Below, piece after piece: positions 1-7,826 of a DNA stretch of 32,833 nucleotides. The stretch spans positions 1 to 32,833 of the forward strand of contig CAXBQM010000004.1 in the NCBI GenBank assembly GCA_963978235.1, in the 5' to 3' direction. The DNA is from UBA7398 sp963978235. GTDB lineage: Bacteria > Actinomycetota > Actinomycetes > Nanopelagicales > Nanopelagicaceae. Every line of letters starts with the position of its first letter. Positions within the stretch are counted from its first letter, which is position 1. The notes under the pieces are model-generated. The model had not been told where the DNA came from, searched no databases, and saw only the letters and a list, made by a program, of their open reading frames with translations. Position numbers and translations under genes: made by a program.

Positions 1-153
1 ACATTTACATTTATTACTCCAGATTCTGGCGAATATATTTGGAACTGCGAATTTCCATGCGGAGATGGCAGCATGGCCAGATTCGGCGCTGCGATGTCAA
101 CACAGGGATACATGTCAGGTCATATGGTGATCGATGAAAGCGCAAAAGCATGA
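1..153 (+). CDS. Cupredoxin-like protein, C-terminal fragment (5' end outside window)
   Basis: Reading frame 1 is open from the first base to a TGA at 151-153 and gives 50 residues. It contains a Cys-x3-Cys-Gly motif (fragment residues 16-21), then Met32 and a GYMSGHM stretch, ending in a beta-strand-like MVIDE. Cys, Met and His at the end of a small beta domain resemble the copper-binding C-terminus of cupredoxins and of cytochrome oxidase subunit II. The stop overlaps the next start as ATGA, so it is probably co-transcribed and translationally coupled with the subunit II gene. It may be an electron-transfer or copper-delivery partner of the oxidase. The N-terminus, any signal peptide or anchor, and the exact family cannot be seen. 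Confidence 0.6.
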   Translation, partial: TFTFITPDSGEYIWNCEFPCGDGSMARFGAAMSTQGYMSGHMVIDESAKA

Positions 154-920
154 CGCAATTTGAAGTTCAAAATCAATTAAAAGAACCTTGGTGGAAACGT
201 AAAGATGTTCAGATCACAGGAGTTTTGTGGTTAATTTTATCGGTTGGCATTGGTGTAATAGCTGGAGAAATAATTCGCCGAACGATGGGCGCACCAGCTT
301 CAGATGTCATGGCGGAAACTATCAAGATGATGCAAATTTTTACTTGGGTGTCAGCCCCAGTCGCCGGATTCGTCGGAGCAATTTGTTTAAAGAGTCTTGC
401 GACAAAAAGACATTACGGTGACAACCCACCAGAAGAAGCTGACCACCAAATAGAAAAGGCTCCAAGAGCTGCCGCGGTGTGGATTGTGGTTTCAAGTCTC
501 TTGTGTCTGTTTGCCTTAGTTTTTGGATTAATCATTATGCAAGAAGATTCTAAAATGTTGCAAGAACGTGCAGCGATTCATGTAAATGTGCAAGGAAATC
601 AGTGGATTTGGAATTACAACTATCCGGATAATCAAGTTAGATCTAATGAACTTTATTTGCCAGTAAATTAACCAGTAGTTTTTAAAGTCACATCAAACGA
701 TGTGAAGCATTCTTTCTGGATCGTACAGATGGGTATAAAAGTTGATGCAAACCCAGGTTATGTCACTGAAGTAACAGTAACTCCAAATCGAATCGGGAAT
801 TTTGATGTTAGGTGTGCAGAGTTATGTGGATTGCTGCATGCCTATATGCAAAATCAAGTACATGTCGTAAGCAAAGCAGATTACGACGCCTGGTTGATTA
901 GCCAAGGAGGTAATGCATAA
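150..920 (+). pseudogene. ctaC: Cytochrome c oxidase subunit II, interrupted by an in-frame TAA
   Basis: Subunit II takes electrons from cytochrome c through a binuclear CuA centre outside the membrane and passes them to subunit I. The first part (150-671, 173 aa) has about three hydrophobic segments (residues 22-44, 61-85, 109-130) and the WIWNYNYP aromatic motif, then stops at TAA 669-671 (codon 174). The same frame continues without shift to 920 and carries the whole CuA domain. In continuous numbering the ligands are His187, Cys222, Glu224, Cys226, His230 and Met233, with exactly the canonical spacing. One base change in codon 174 would restore a 256-residue protein. An internal GTG at 702 has no visible ribosome site and would leave CuA without its membrane anchor. 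The end overlaps ctaD by one base. Options are a true nonsense mutation, a sequencing or assembly error, or readthrough. Confidence 0.85.
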
Positions 921-2794
921 TGTCTGCAACTCTACAATCGGCAACTCATAGCGGCTCTACGAAGAAGTCAGCGTTGATTGAACGTTTAAATGTTTGGACA
1001 GCGTTTGCGTTCGGCATCCTCGGCGCAGTGATTACTTATGTCATTGCAAATAAATTACTGGGTGAAGATACCGATGAGATGTTGATTCACAATCGCCATG
1101 ATGCGTTGATCCTCTGGACCATGATTGGCTGGTTTGTCGGATTCATGTTTGGAATTGGTGCGCTTATTGGCCCATTCCGCTGGCTTGCTGGCAAAGATTT
1201 AACGTGGGATGAGCAGATGTTCTACGCCGGCAAAGATATGGGTATCAAACGTTATTTCCGATTCACCACTGATCACAAAGTAGTTGGCATCCAATATCTC
1301 GTTATCACCATGGTGATTTTTGGCGTCGGTGGAATTTTGGCGATGTTAATACGTACAAATCTCGGCACCCCTGAAGGCGGCTGGTTATCGCCACAGGCAT
1401 ATAACGCAGTAGTTGGAATTCACGGAATCATCATGATTGTCGGAACCATCATCATGGTGACCGGTCCATTTGGAAACTTCATCATGCCAATCATGATTGG
1501 CGCTCGTGACATGGCGTTTCCTCGACTCAATGCGTTGAGTTTCTGGTTAATTGTTGCGGCAATCCCACCAATTCTCTCTGCATTCTTCTTAGGTGGAATT
1601 ACAACGGGTTGGTCTGCTTATGAACCACTTGCGTCACAAGCGCCGGCCGGTATGAACGGTTACATCATGTTCATTTGTATCTTTGCACTTTCAACCATGG
1701 TCGCCGGTGCAAATATCACGGCAACTGTGATTCGGATGCGCGCAAAAGGTATGACATGGAATCGCACACCGATTTTCGTCTATGGAACTGTTGCCTCAGT
1801 TGCACTCGCGTTGCCAGCATTTCCAGTCTTCTTTTTATCGCAGGTGATGTCAGGTCTCGATCGAGGTATGGGAACAGTTTTCTATAACCCTCGAATGGGT
1901 GGAAGTGGTTGGCTCTACGAAAATCTTTTCTGGTTAATGGGCCATCCCGAAGTTTATGTGATTTTGATTCCGGCAGTTGCAGCGCTACTTGAAATGGCAC
2001 CGGTATTTACTCGTCGGCCACTTTTCAGTTTCAATGTTGCAGTACTTGGAATCGCAGGTATCGCAGGACTCAGTGCGCTGGTATGGGCTCACCATATGTA
2101 TATCAGTGGTTGGGCACCGCTCCTTAATGCACCATTTATGTTAACGACGGAATTGATTTCTATTCCAACCGGAATGCTCTTCTTAGTATTAGTGGGCACT
2201 CTCTGGCGAGGTAGACAATGGATGACCGTGCCATTGGCATCGATTTATGCGCTGCTATGGAACTTTATGATCGGTGGCATCACCGGGATTTATCTCTCCG
2301 ATGTGCCACTTGATGGCCAACTCCACGGAACGATGTTCGTCACTGCTCATTTCCATTACACATTGATGGGAGCTGGATTAACGGGCGCGCTCGCATCTAT
2401 TTCATATTGGTTCCCAAAGATGACAGGGCGAATGTTGGATCGTTCACTTTCCTGGGCATCTTTCTGGCTGGTGCAACTTGGATTCAACGTTGCATTTATG
2501 GGCATGTTCTTAGTTGGACTTGCCGGACAACCACGTCGCGTCGAGGCATATAACTCGATGTACAACACTGGAAATCTAGTCACAACAATCGGCGCATACG
2601 CGATCATGGCGGGAATGTTGGTTTTGCTCTGGGCCGTAATCTCTTCATGGCGAAGTGGCGCGAAAGCATCAGCTAACCCATGGCATGCGCAAACTCTGGA
2701 ATGGCAGGTTCCAACACCAGTTCCATTAGAAAATTTCGCGACATTGCCAACAGTCACAAGCGATCCATATCGATACGGAAAGGCGGGATCATGA
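920..2794 (+). CDS. ctaD: Cytochrome c oxidase subunit I, divergent form with N-terminal extension
   Basis: This is the catalytic heme-copper subunit that reduces O2 and pumps protons in the cytoplasmic membrane. Ligands visible are His168 and His479 (low-spin heme), His477 (high-spin heme), and His342, His391, His392 (CuB), with Glu344 and cross-linking Tyr346 in GHPEVY. The D-channel entry ARDMAFPRLN (Asp197, Asn204) is present. At 624 aa it is longer than usual because about 100 N-terminal residues add two hydrophobic segments (about 29-50 and 63-88). The K-channel lysine position after PTG is Leu420, and the Mg-site His-Asp pair reads His469-Gly470. A strong AAGGAGG (904-910) precedes the ATG, which overlaps the subunit II stop by one base. 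Subunit III follows with an ATGA overlap. Confidence 0.95.
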   Translation: MSATLQSATHSGSTKKSALIERLNVWTAFAFGILGAVITYVIANKLLGEDTDEMLIHNRHDALILWTMIGWFVGFMFGIGALIGPFRWLAGKDLTWDEQMFYAGKDMGIKRYFRFTTDHKVVGIQYLVITMVIFGVGGILAMLIRTNLGTPEGGWLSPQAYNAVVGIHGIIMIVGTIIMVTGPFGNFIMPIMIGARDMAFPRLNALSFWLIVAAIPPILSAFFLGGITTGWSAYEPLASQAPAGMNGYIMFICIFALSTMVAGANITATVIRMRAKGMTWNRTPIFVYGTVASVALALPAFPVFFLSQVMSGLDRGMGTVFYNPRMGGSGWLYENLFWLMGHPEVYVILIPAVAALLEMAPVFTRRPLFSFNVAVLGIAGIAGLSALVWAHHMYISGWAPLLNAPFMLTTELISIPTGMLFLVLVGTLWRGRQWMTVPLASIYALLWNFMIGGITGIYLSDVPLDGQLHGTMFVTAHFHYTLMGAGLTGALASISYWFPKMTGRMLDRSLSWASFWLVQLGFNVAFMGMFLVGLAGQPRRVEAYNSMYNTGNLVTTIGAYAIMAGMLVLLWAVISSWRSGAKASANPWHAQTLEWQVPTPVPLENFATLPTVTSDPYRYGKAGS

Positions 2795-3393
2795 GCCACG
2801 ATGTAGCGCATGCTCACCATGAACATCCAGATGTCGTAGGAAGCAGAAATCGACTCGGAGTAGTTCTACTTCTCGTTGCTGATATCGCTTTTGCATTGAG
2901 TGTTCTCTTTGTGTACTTCTATCTCAAGCAACAAAATGTGAACGATATGTGGTTGCCACGTGCCAAGGGTGAAGAACCAGGCGTTGAACCAGTTTCGAGT
3001 TTAGGTGCTTGGTATATCTGCGCAATCGTAGGAGTTGGTTTGCTCCTTAATTCATATGCACTCAAAGGTGCAAAACTAAGAAACCATGCACAAATAATGT
3101 TAGGGACTGGACTCGCTTTTGCAATCTCGATAGTTGCGCTGGTTTATCAGATTCAACAGATGTCTCGCGTTGAATTTGATGCGCGAATGGGAGCCTATGC
3201 CTCAAGTTATTTCCTCATTGCGATATTAAACGTTGTGCATATCCTGCTCACAGCGTTTATTGCGCTAGGAAATTGGAATCGTGGCCGGCTTGGTCTCTAT
3301 GAGAAAGATCATTGGCATTTAGCGATTTCACATGTCTGGTGGATCTGGATGACAGTATCTGCTGGGTTAGGCGCATTTGCACTTTCTTTCTAG
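2791..3393 (+). CDS. ctaE: Cytochrome c oxidase subunit III-like protein
   Basis: A 200-residue membrane protein with a His-rich N-terminus (MSHDVAHAHHEH) and about five hydrophobic segments, matching the layout of short bacterial oxidase subunits III. The C-terminal HWHLAISHVWWIWM stretch resembles the family's conserved last helices. I chose ATG 2791 because it overlaps the ctaD stop as ATGA. An upstream in-frame start at 2680 would lie inside ctaD and add 37 polar residues without family character. Subunit III stabilises subunit I and proton uptake rather than carrying redox centres. The family assignment rests strongly on position directly after ctaD, because sequence conservation visible by eye is modest. 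Confidence 0.85.
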   Translation: MSHDVAHAHHEHPDVVGSRNRLGVVLLLVADIAFALSVLFVYFYLKQQNVNDMWLPRAKGEEPGVEPVSSLGAWYICAIVGVGLLLNSYALKGAKLRNHAQIMLGTGLAFAISIVALVYQIQQMSRVEFDARMGAYASSYFLIAILNVVHILLTAFIALGNWNRGRLGLYEKDHWHLAISHVWWIWMTVSAGLGAFALSF

Positions 3394-4285
3394 TAATTAC
3401 GTAGTAACTGCAGTACTTCCGTTAGCGCAATGGAGCTCTCGCATTACCGTAATTGCTGTTCTTGCCGTACTTCTGCATACCGTCTATTTCCAAGACAGTA
3501 GAGAGAATTCGTCACGTTCAATAAATGAACGAGTAATAAGTAACACGGCACGAAATATCATTTCTGGCCTCGCCATAGCCTGGTCAGTTTCAACGTTGTT
3601 TTTTTTGATTCTCAAACTTGCCACCATCTTCGAAGGGTCTATTAACGACGTACTCACTGATTTAGGAATTCTCAGAACATTTATTGTGGAAGTGAGAACA
3701 GGCCAGGCAATTTTTCTGCAAGTTTTGGCAGGGTTCATCATTGCTATCTGGGCACAACTCGCCACATCTCATATTGGTCTTCGAGTCTTAACACTTTTTA
3801 CGGTCATATCGCTTTTACCACCGGCACTTACTGGCCATGCTGGGAGTAGTTCGTTGCATCAACTTGCAGTGACAAGTTGGGGTCTACATATCGCTGCTAT
3901 TTCATTGTGGAGCGCTGGCATTGCTTCGTTAATCTATTCAGGTTTTTATGAGCCTGAAAAAATTTTCAATCGTGGCAAGAAATTTAGTAATTTTGCGCTG
4001 TTATGTTTCATAGTCACAATAGTTAGTGGTGTTGCAAATTCGTATGTCAGAATTTCGTTTTTTAGTAACCTCCTGGCAAGTACATATGGCAAACTTTTAA
4101 TAGGCAAGATATTTATTCTGCTTATTGTGATGATTTTTGGCGCTTTCTATAGGAAGCGAATATTCTCAATGTCAACACACATTCAAATTTTCCATCGGCT
4201 TCTTAGCCTTGAATTATTTATGATGGCGCTCGCGATAATGCTTGGTGTATTACTCAGTTCGACCTCTTTTCCGCGTCCGGTTTAA
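3377..4285 (+). CDS. CopD-domain copper membrane protein
   Basis: An integral membrane protein of about 302 aa with about eight hydrophobic segments. The central LTGHAGSSSLHQ...GLHIAAISLWSAG region, with His residues on adjacent helices, and the later YGKLLIGKIF...FGAFYRKR region match the CopD/YcnJ family of copper-import or copper-resistance proteins. In many Actinobacteria a CopD domain is fused to a CtaG/caa3-assembly domain; here only the CopD half is present. Its place behind ctaE suggests it supplies copper for the oxidase. The start is uncertain: TTG 3377 overlaps ctaE by 17 bases and has only a weak purine-rich stretch upstream, and no good ATG or GTG in frame lies close downstream. 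Confidence 0.75.
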   Translation: MHFLSSNYVVTAVLPLAQWSSRITVIAVLAVLLHTVYFQDSRENSSRSINERVISNTARNIISGLAIAWSVSTLFFLILKLATIFEGSINDVLTDLGILRTFIVEVRTGQAIFLQVLAGFIIAIWAQLATSHIGLRVLTLFTVISLLPPALTGHAGSSSLHQLAVTSWGLHIAAISLWSAGIASLIYSGFYEPEKIFNRGKKFSNFALLCFIVTIVSGVANSYVRISFFSNLLASTYGKLLIGKIFILLIVMIFGAFYRKRIFSMSTHIQIFHRLLSLELFMMALAIMLGVLLSSTSFPRPV

Positions 4286-4337
4286 CCAACAATCGCTCAA
4301 ACCTGAATTTGTGAGGTGGTTCTGAGAGGATAGCCGC

Positions 4338-5465
4338 ATGCGCGAGATAGTTATCCTGGGATCGACCGGATCTATTGGCGTGCAAGCGTTAGAGATTGTT
4401 GCGGCCCATCCCACAAAATTTAAAGTAGTCGGTCTGAGCGCCGGTTCTCGAAATATTGATCTCTTGATGGAACAAGCGCGTCGGTTTCATGTTCCCATCG
4501 TTGCCACCACCGGTGATGCGAGCCGATATAAAAACCAGGGCATTGAGATTATCGATGGTGAAAACTCATCGACGGTATTAGCCGCGCTTACATGCGACAT
4601 TGTTCTTAACGGAATAACGGGCTCAATCGGATTAGGGCCAACTCTTGCCGCAGTTGCTGCTGGGAATAGTGTGGCGCTGGCGAATAAAGAATCACTTGTG
4701 GCTGGTGGCGATTTAGTCACGGCATATGGTCGAGAGAAAATTATCCCGGTTGACTCTGAACACTCCGCACTCTTTCAATGTTTACTTGCAGGACGAATGA
4801 GCGATGTTCGTAAAGTTGTACTGACAGCAAGTGGCGGACCATTTAGAGAGCGAAATGATTTAAGTTCGGTAACTGTAAAAGATGCGCTCAATCATCCCAC
4901 CTGGTCTATGGGCAATGTGGTCACTATTAATTCGGCAACGTTGGTTAATAAAGGTTTAGAAATAATCGAAGCACATCACTTATTTGATTTGCCGTATTCG
5001 AAAATCGAAGCAGTAATCCACCCTCAGTCCTATATTCATTCGATGGTGGAGTTCAAAGATGGTTCAACGCTTGCGCAGGCAAGCCCGCCCAATATGAAAG
5101 GTCCAATCGCTTACTCGCTTGCATATCCAGAGCGAGTTTCGGAGGCGACCGAACCAATTGACTGGACGCAGAAACATTCCTGGACTTTTGAACCGATAGA
5201 TAGTGAACGATTTCCAGCAATTGAATTAGCGCGACGTTGTGGTGAATTAGGTGGTGGCACGACTGCGATATTTAATGCCGCAAATGAAGTTGCGGTTGAA
5301 GCTTTCCTCGCCGAGAAGATTGCATTTACTGAGATTGTTGAAACGGTCGAAAAAGTCGTTCAGAAACTCGGCGCGAGTGCGCCATCGAGACTTCGAGATC
5401 TGGCTGATGTCAGTGCTATTGAGAAAGATGCGCGATCGTTGGCATCAGAATTGTTAGGAGTGTAG
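4338..5465 (+). CDS. dxr: 1-deoxy-D-xylulose 5-phosphate reductoisomerase
   Basis: It converts DXP to 2-C-methyl-D-erythritol 4-phosphate with NADPH, the first committed step of the MEP isoprenoid pathway, in the cytosol. The 375-aa length is typical. The NADPH-binding GSTGSIG lies at residues 8-14, ANKESLV at 115-121, the metal/substrate site PVDSEHSA at 137-144, and ASGGPFR, PTWSMG and NSATLVNKGLE between 164 and 208. A GAGAGGA ribosome site precedes the ATG. The next gene begins immediately after its stop, as expected for the actinobacterial dxr-rseP-ispG arrangement. Confidence 0.97.
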   Translation: MREIVILGSTGSIGVQALEIVAAHPTKFKVVGLSAGSRNIDLLMEQARRFHVPIVATTGDASRYKNQGIEIIDGENSSTVLAALTCDIVLNGITGSIGLGPTLAAVAAGNSVALANKESLVAGGDLVTAYGREKIIPVDSEHSALFQCLLAGRMSDVRKVVLTASGGPFRERNDLSSVTVKDALNHPTWSMGNVVTINSATLVNKGLEIIEAHHLFDLPYSKIEAVIHPQSYIHSMVEFKDGSTLAQASPPNMKGPIAYSLAYPERVSEATEPIDWTQKHSWTFEPIDSERFPAIELARRCGELGGGTTAIFNAANEVAVEAFLAEKIAFTEIVETVEKVVQKLGASAPSRLRDLADVSAIEKDARSLASELLGV

Positions 5466-6647
5466 GTGGGAATTTTAGGTGTGGTTGCGTTTGTTGTTGG
5501 CCTGCTTTTTTCTGTGATGGTTCATGAGTGGGGCCACTACATCACGGCCGTGAAATTTAGAATGAAGGTAACCGAATTCTTTCTTGGCTTTGGCCAACGA
5601 ATCTGGTCGTTCCAACGCGGGGAGACGGAATTTGGATTGAAAGCAATTCCAGCCGGTGGTTATTGCAAAATAGTTGGAATGTCACCGCAAGAAGAGTTAA
5701 GTGAAGATGATCATGCGCGAGCGTTTTATAAAGCGCCAGTATTAAAGAAGTTAATCGTGTTGGGTTCAGGTGCGTTCCTCCATTTTGTGCTGGGCGTACT
5801 TTTTATCGCGCTCCTTGTCGGTGGTGTTGGACTCAATCAATCTCTGCCAAATGTCGAATCCGTTGTGCCGTGTATTACGACATCTGAGAAGTGCACCGCT
5901 ACCGATCCGATATCGCCCGCGCAATTGGCTGGAATAAAAGTTGGCGATGAAATAGTTGGCGTGAATGGAAATAAAGCTAACTGGAACGATATTGTGAAAG
6001 TAATTCGCGCGAATGCGAACCGCGAAATTTCCTTAATTGTTTCGACAAATAGCGAAGAACGAACCATCACAGTGACACCGCACGAAATCACGGTTGATGG
6101 TAAAAGTTGGGGAATTATTGGCGTGCAGACCGCAACCGGAATGGTTCGAGAAAATCTGCCAAATACAGTAATCCGTACCGCTCAAGTCACAACGTTCTTT
6201 TTCAAAGGCTCACTTCAAGCGCTGGTTTCATTACCCACAAAAATTCCATCGCTCGTAAGACAGACTTTTTTTGGCGAGCAGCGTGATTCAAATGGCTTAG
6301 TAGGAATAGTTGGAGTCGCGCGAGCTTCGGCTCAAACTGCAAATAGCGGCGCGCTTTCCCTTCGAGAAAAAATTGCCACATTTCTTCTGATCATCGCCTC
6401 ACTCAATATCTTTGTTGGCATATTTAACTTAATTCCAATATTGCCGCTTGATGGTGGACATATGGCGGTAGCAGTTGTTGAAGCCATTCGGCGGCGGATA
6501 GCACGGGCACAAGGAAAGCCGGATCCGGGGCCGATCGATGTTGAGAAATTAACGCCCATCACACTCGTGGTTTTTGTAGGGCTCTCAGCTCTTACCTTGT
6601 TATTACTTGCAGCCGATATTTTCAATCCGATTGATTTGAATCTGTAG
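5466..6647 (+). CDS. rseP: Site-2 intramembrane zinc metalloprotease (Rip1/RseP family)
   Basis: This family cleaves membrane-bound substrates such as anti-sigma factors within the membrane. The HEWGH zinc motif is at residues 20-24 in the first transmembrane helix, and the second conserved site NLIPILPLDGGH is at about 321-332. One PDZ domain lies between, around 145-210 (SPAQLAGIKVGDEIVGVNG). At 393 aa it matches actinobacterial Rip1-type proteins. The GTG start directly abuts the dxr TAG, and an AGGAG at 5456-5460 inside dxr supports it. Which regulator it cleaves here cannot be told from the window. Confidence 0.95.
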   Translation: MGILGVVAFVVGLLFSVMVHEWGHYITAVKFRMKVTEFFLGFGQRIWSFQRGETEFGLKAIPAGGYCKIVGMSPQEELSEDDHARAFYKAPVLKKLIVLGSGAFLHFVLGVLFIALLVGGVGLNQSLPNVESVVPCITTSEKCTATDPISPAQLAGIKVGDEIVGVNGNKANWNDIVKVIRANANREISLIVSTNSEERTITVTPHEITVDGKSWGIIGVQTATGMVRENLPNTVIRTAQVTTFFFKGSLQALVSLPTKIPSLVRQTFFGEQRDSNGLVGIVGVARASAQTANSGALSLREKIATFLLIIASLNIFVGIFNLIPILPLDGGHMAVAVVEAIRRRIARAQGKPDPGPIDVEKLTPITLVVFVGLSALTLLLLAADIFNPIDLNL

Positions 6648-6661
6648 GGCAGAATAGGGCT

Positions 6662-7813
6662 GTGACCAACTTAGGAATGCCGAGCGCGCCGCTTCAAGTA
6701 TTAGCGCCACGACGTAAATCCAAACAATTAAAAGTTGGCAACGTTCTTGTAGGTGGCGATGCGCCAGTAAGCGTGCAATCAATGTGTACAACGTTGACTG
6801 CCGATGTGAACTCAACGTTGCAACAGATCGCAGAACTTACAGCCTCGGGCTGTCAGATTGTCCGCGTTGCAGTTCCTAGCCAAGATGATGCTGATGCGCT
6901 CGCCCAGATTGCTAAGAAATCTCAGATTCCCGTCATTGCTGATATTCATTTTCAACCAAAATATATTTTTGCAGCAATTGATGCTGGTTGTGCTGCAGTC
7001 CGTGTCAATCCGGGAAATATCAAACAATTCGATGACAAAGTAAAAGAGGTAGCAAAAGCAGCAGGTGATGCTGGAATTCCAATTCGTATCGGCGTTAATG
7101 CTGGTTCGCTCGATCCACGATTACTTGCAAAATATGGCAAGGCAACTCCAGAAGCGTTAGTGGAATCAGCGCTCTGGGAGATTGGGCTTTTCGAAGAGCA
7201 TGGCTTTACCGATATTAAAATTTCAGTCAAACATCATGACCCAGTAACAATGATTAAGGCATATCGATTACTTGCCCAAAAATGTGATTATCCACTTCAT
7301 TTGGGAGTTACTGAAGCAGGTCCGTTATTCCAAGGAACTATCAAGTCAGCAACTGCATTTGGAGTTCTCCTTGCTGAAGGAATTGGTGACACGATTCGAG
7401 TATCACTCTCTGCGCCACCGGTAGAAGAGGTAAAAGTTGGAATCTCGATTTTGGAATCGCTCAATCTTCGTCAGCGAAAATTAGAGATTGTCTCCTGCCC
7501 ATCGTGCGGACGAGCACAAGTTGATGTCTATACCTTGGCCGAGAAAGTGCAAGCAGGGCTACAAGGTATGACGGTGCCACTACGCGTTGCGGTGATGGGT
7601 TGCGTTGTTAATGGACCGGGGGAAGCACGGGAAGCAGATCTTGGCGTTGCATCAGGAAATGGCAAAGGTCAGATTTTCGTGAAAGGTGAAGTCATCAAGA
7701 CGGTGCCAGAAGCACAAATTGTTGAAACGTTAATTGAAGAAGCGATGCGCCTAGCAGAGGAGATGGAAGCGGCAGGTGTCGGCTCAGGTGAGCCATCTGT
7801 CGAGATAAAGTAG
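6662..7813 (+). CDS. ispG: 4-hydroxy-3-methylbut-2-en-1-yl diphosphate synthase (GcpE)
   Basis: It makes HMBPP from MEcPP, the penultimate MEP-pathway step, using a [4Fe-4S] cluster. Cluster ligands Cys279, Cys282 and Cys314 plus Glu321 are present with the same spacing as in the E. coli enzyme. The protein is 383 aa, normal for the short bacterial form without the inserted domain. The N-terminal half has the expected TIM-barrel sequence (SVQSMCTT, ADIHFQ, AVRVNPGNI). I chose GTG 6662, 14 bases after rseP; ATG 6677 is an alternative. No clear Shine-Dalgarno is seen, and a CAGAAT box sits 6 nt upstream. Confidence 0.97.
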   Translation: MTNLGMPSAPLQVLAPRRKSKQLKVGNVLVGGDAPVSVQSMCTTLTADVNSTLQQIAELTASGCQIVRVAVPSQDDADALAQIAKKSQIPVIADIHFQPKYIFAAIDAGCAAVRVNPGNIKQFDDKVKEVAKAAGDAGIPIRIGVNAGSLDPRLLAKYGKATPEALVESALWEIGLFEEHGFTDIKISVKHHDPVTMIKAYRLLAQKCDYPLHLGVTEAGPLFQGTIKSATAFGVLLAEGIGDTIRVSLSAPPVEEVKVGISILESLNLRQRKLEIVSCPSCGRAQVDVYTLAEKVQAGLQGMTVPLRVAVMGCVVNGPGEAREADLGVASGNGKGQIFVKGEVIKTVPEAQIVETLIEEAMRLAEEMEAAGVGSGEPSVEIK

Positions 7814-7814
7814 A

Positions 7815-7820
7815 TAAAGT
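7815..7820 (+). promoter_or_regulatory. Putative -10 box for a leaderless proS transcript
   Basis: TAAAGT lies exactly 6 nt before the proS ATG, and no Shine-Dalgarno sequence is visible. In Actinobacteria, a TANNNT box about 6-7 nt before a start codon commonly marks leaderless mRNAs. TAAAGT also occurs just upstream, over the ispG stop (7806-7811). No convincing -35 element is seen. Confidence 0.4.
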
Positions 7821-7826
7821 ACGCGC

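Noticed and set aside
702..920. A separate small gene starting at GTG 702
   Set aside because: It is in frame with the upstream part of subunit II and carries only its CuA domain, with no ribosome site, signal peptide or anchor; it is the second half of one interrupted gene.
2356..2826. A 156-codon minus-strand frame over the end of ctaD
   Set aside because: It lies opposite conserved oxidase helices and the start of ctaE and shows no protein family signal.
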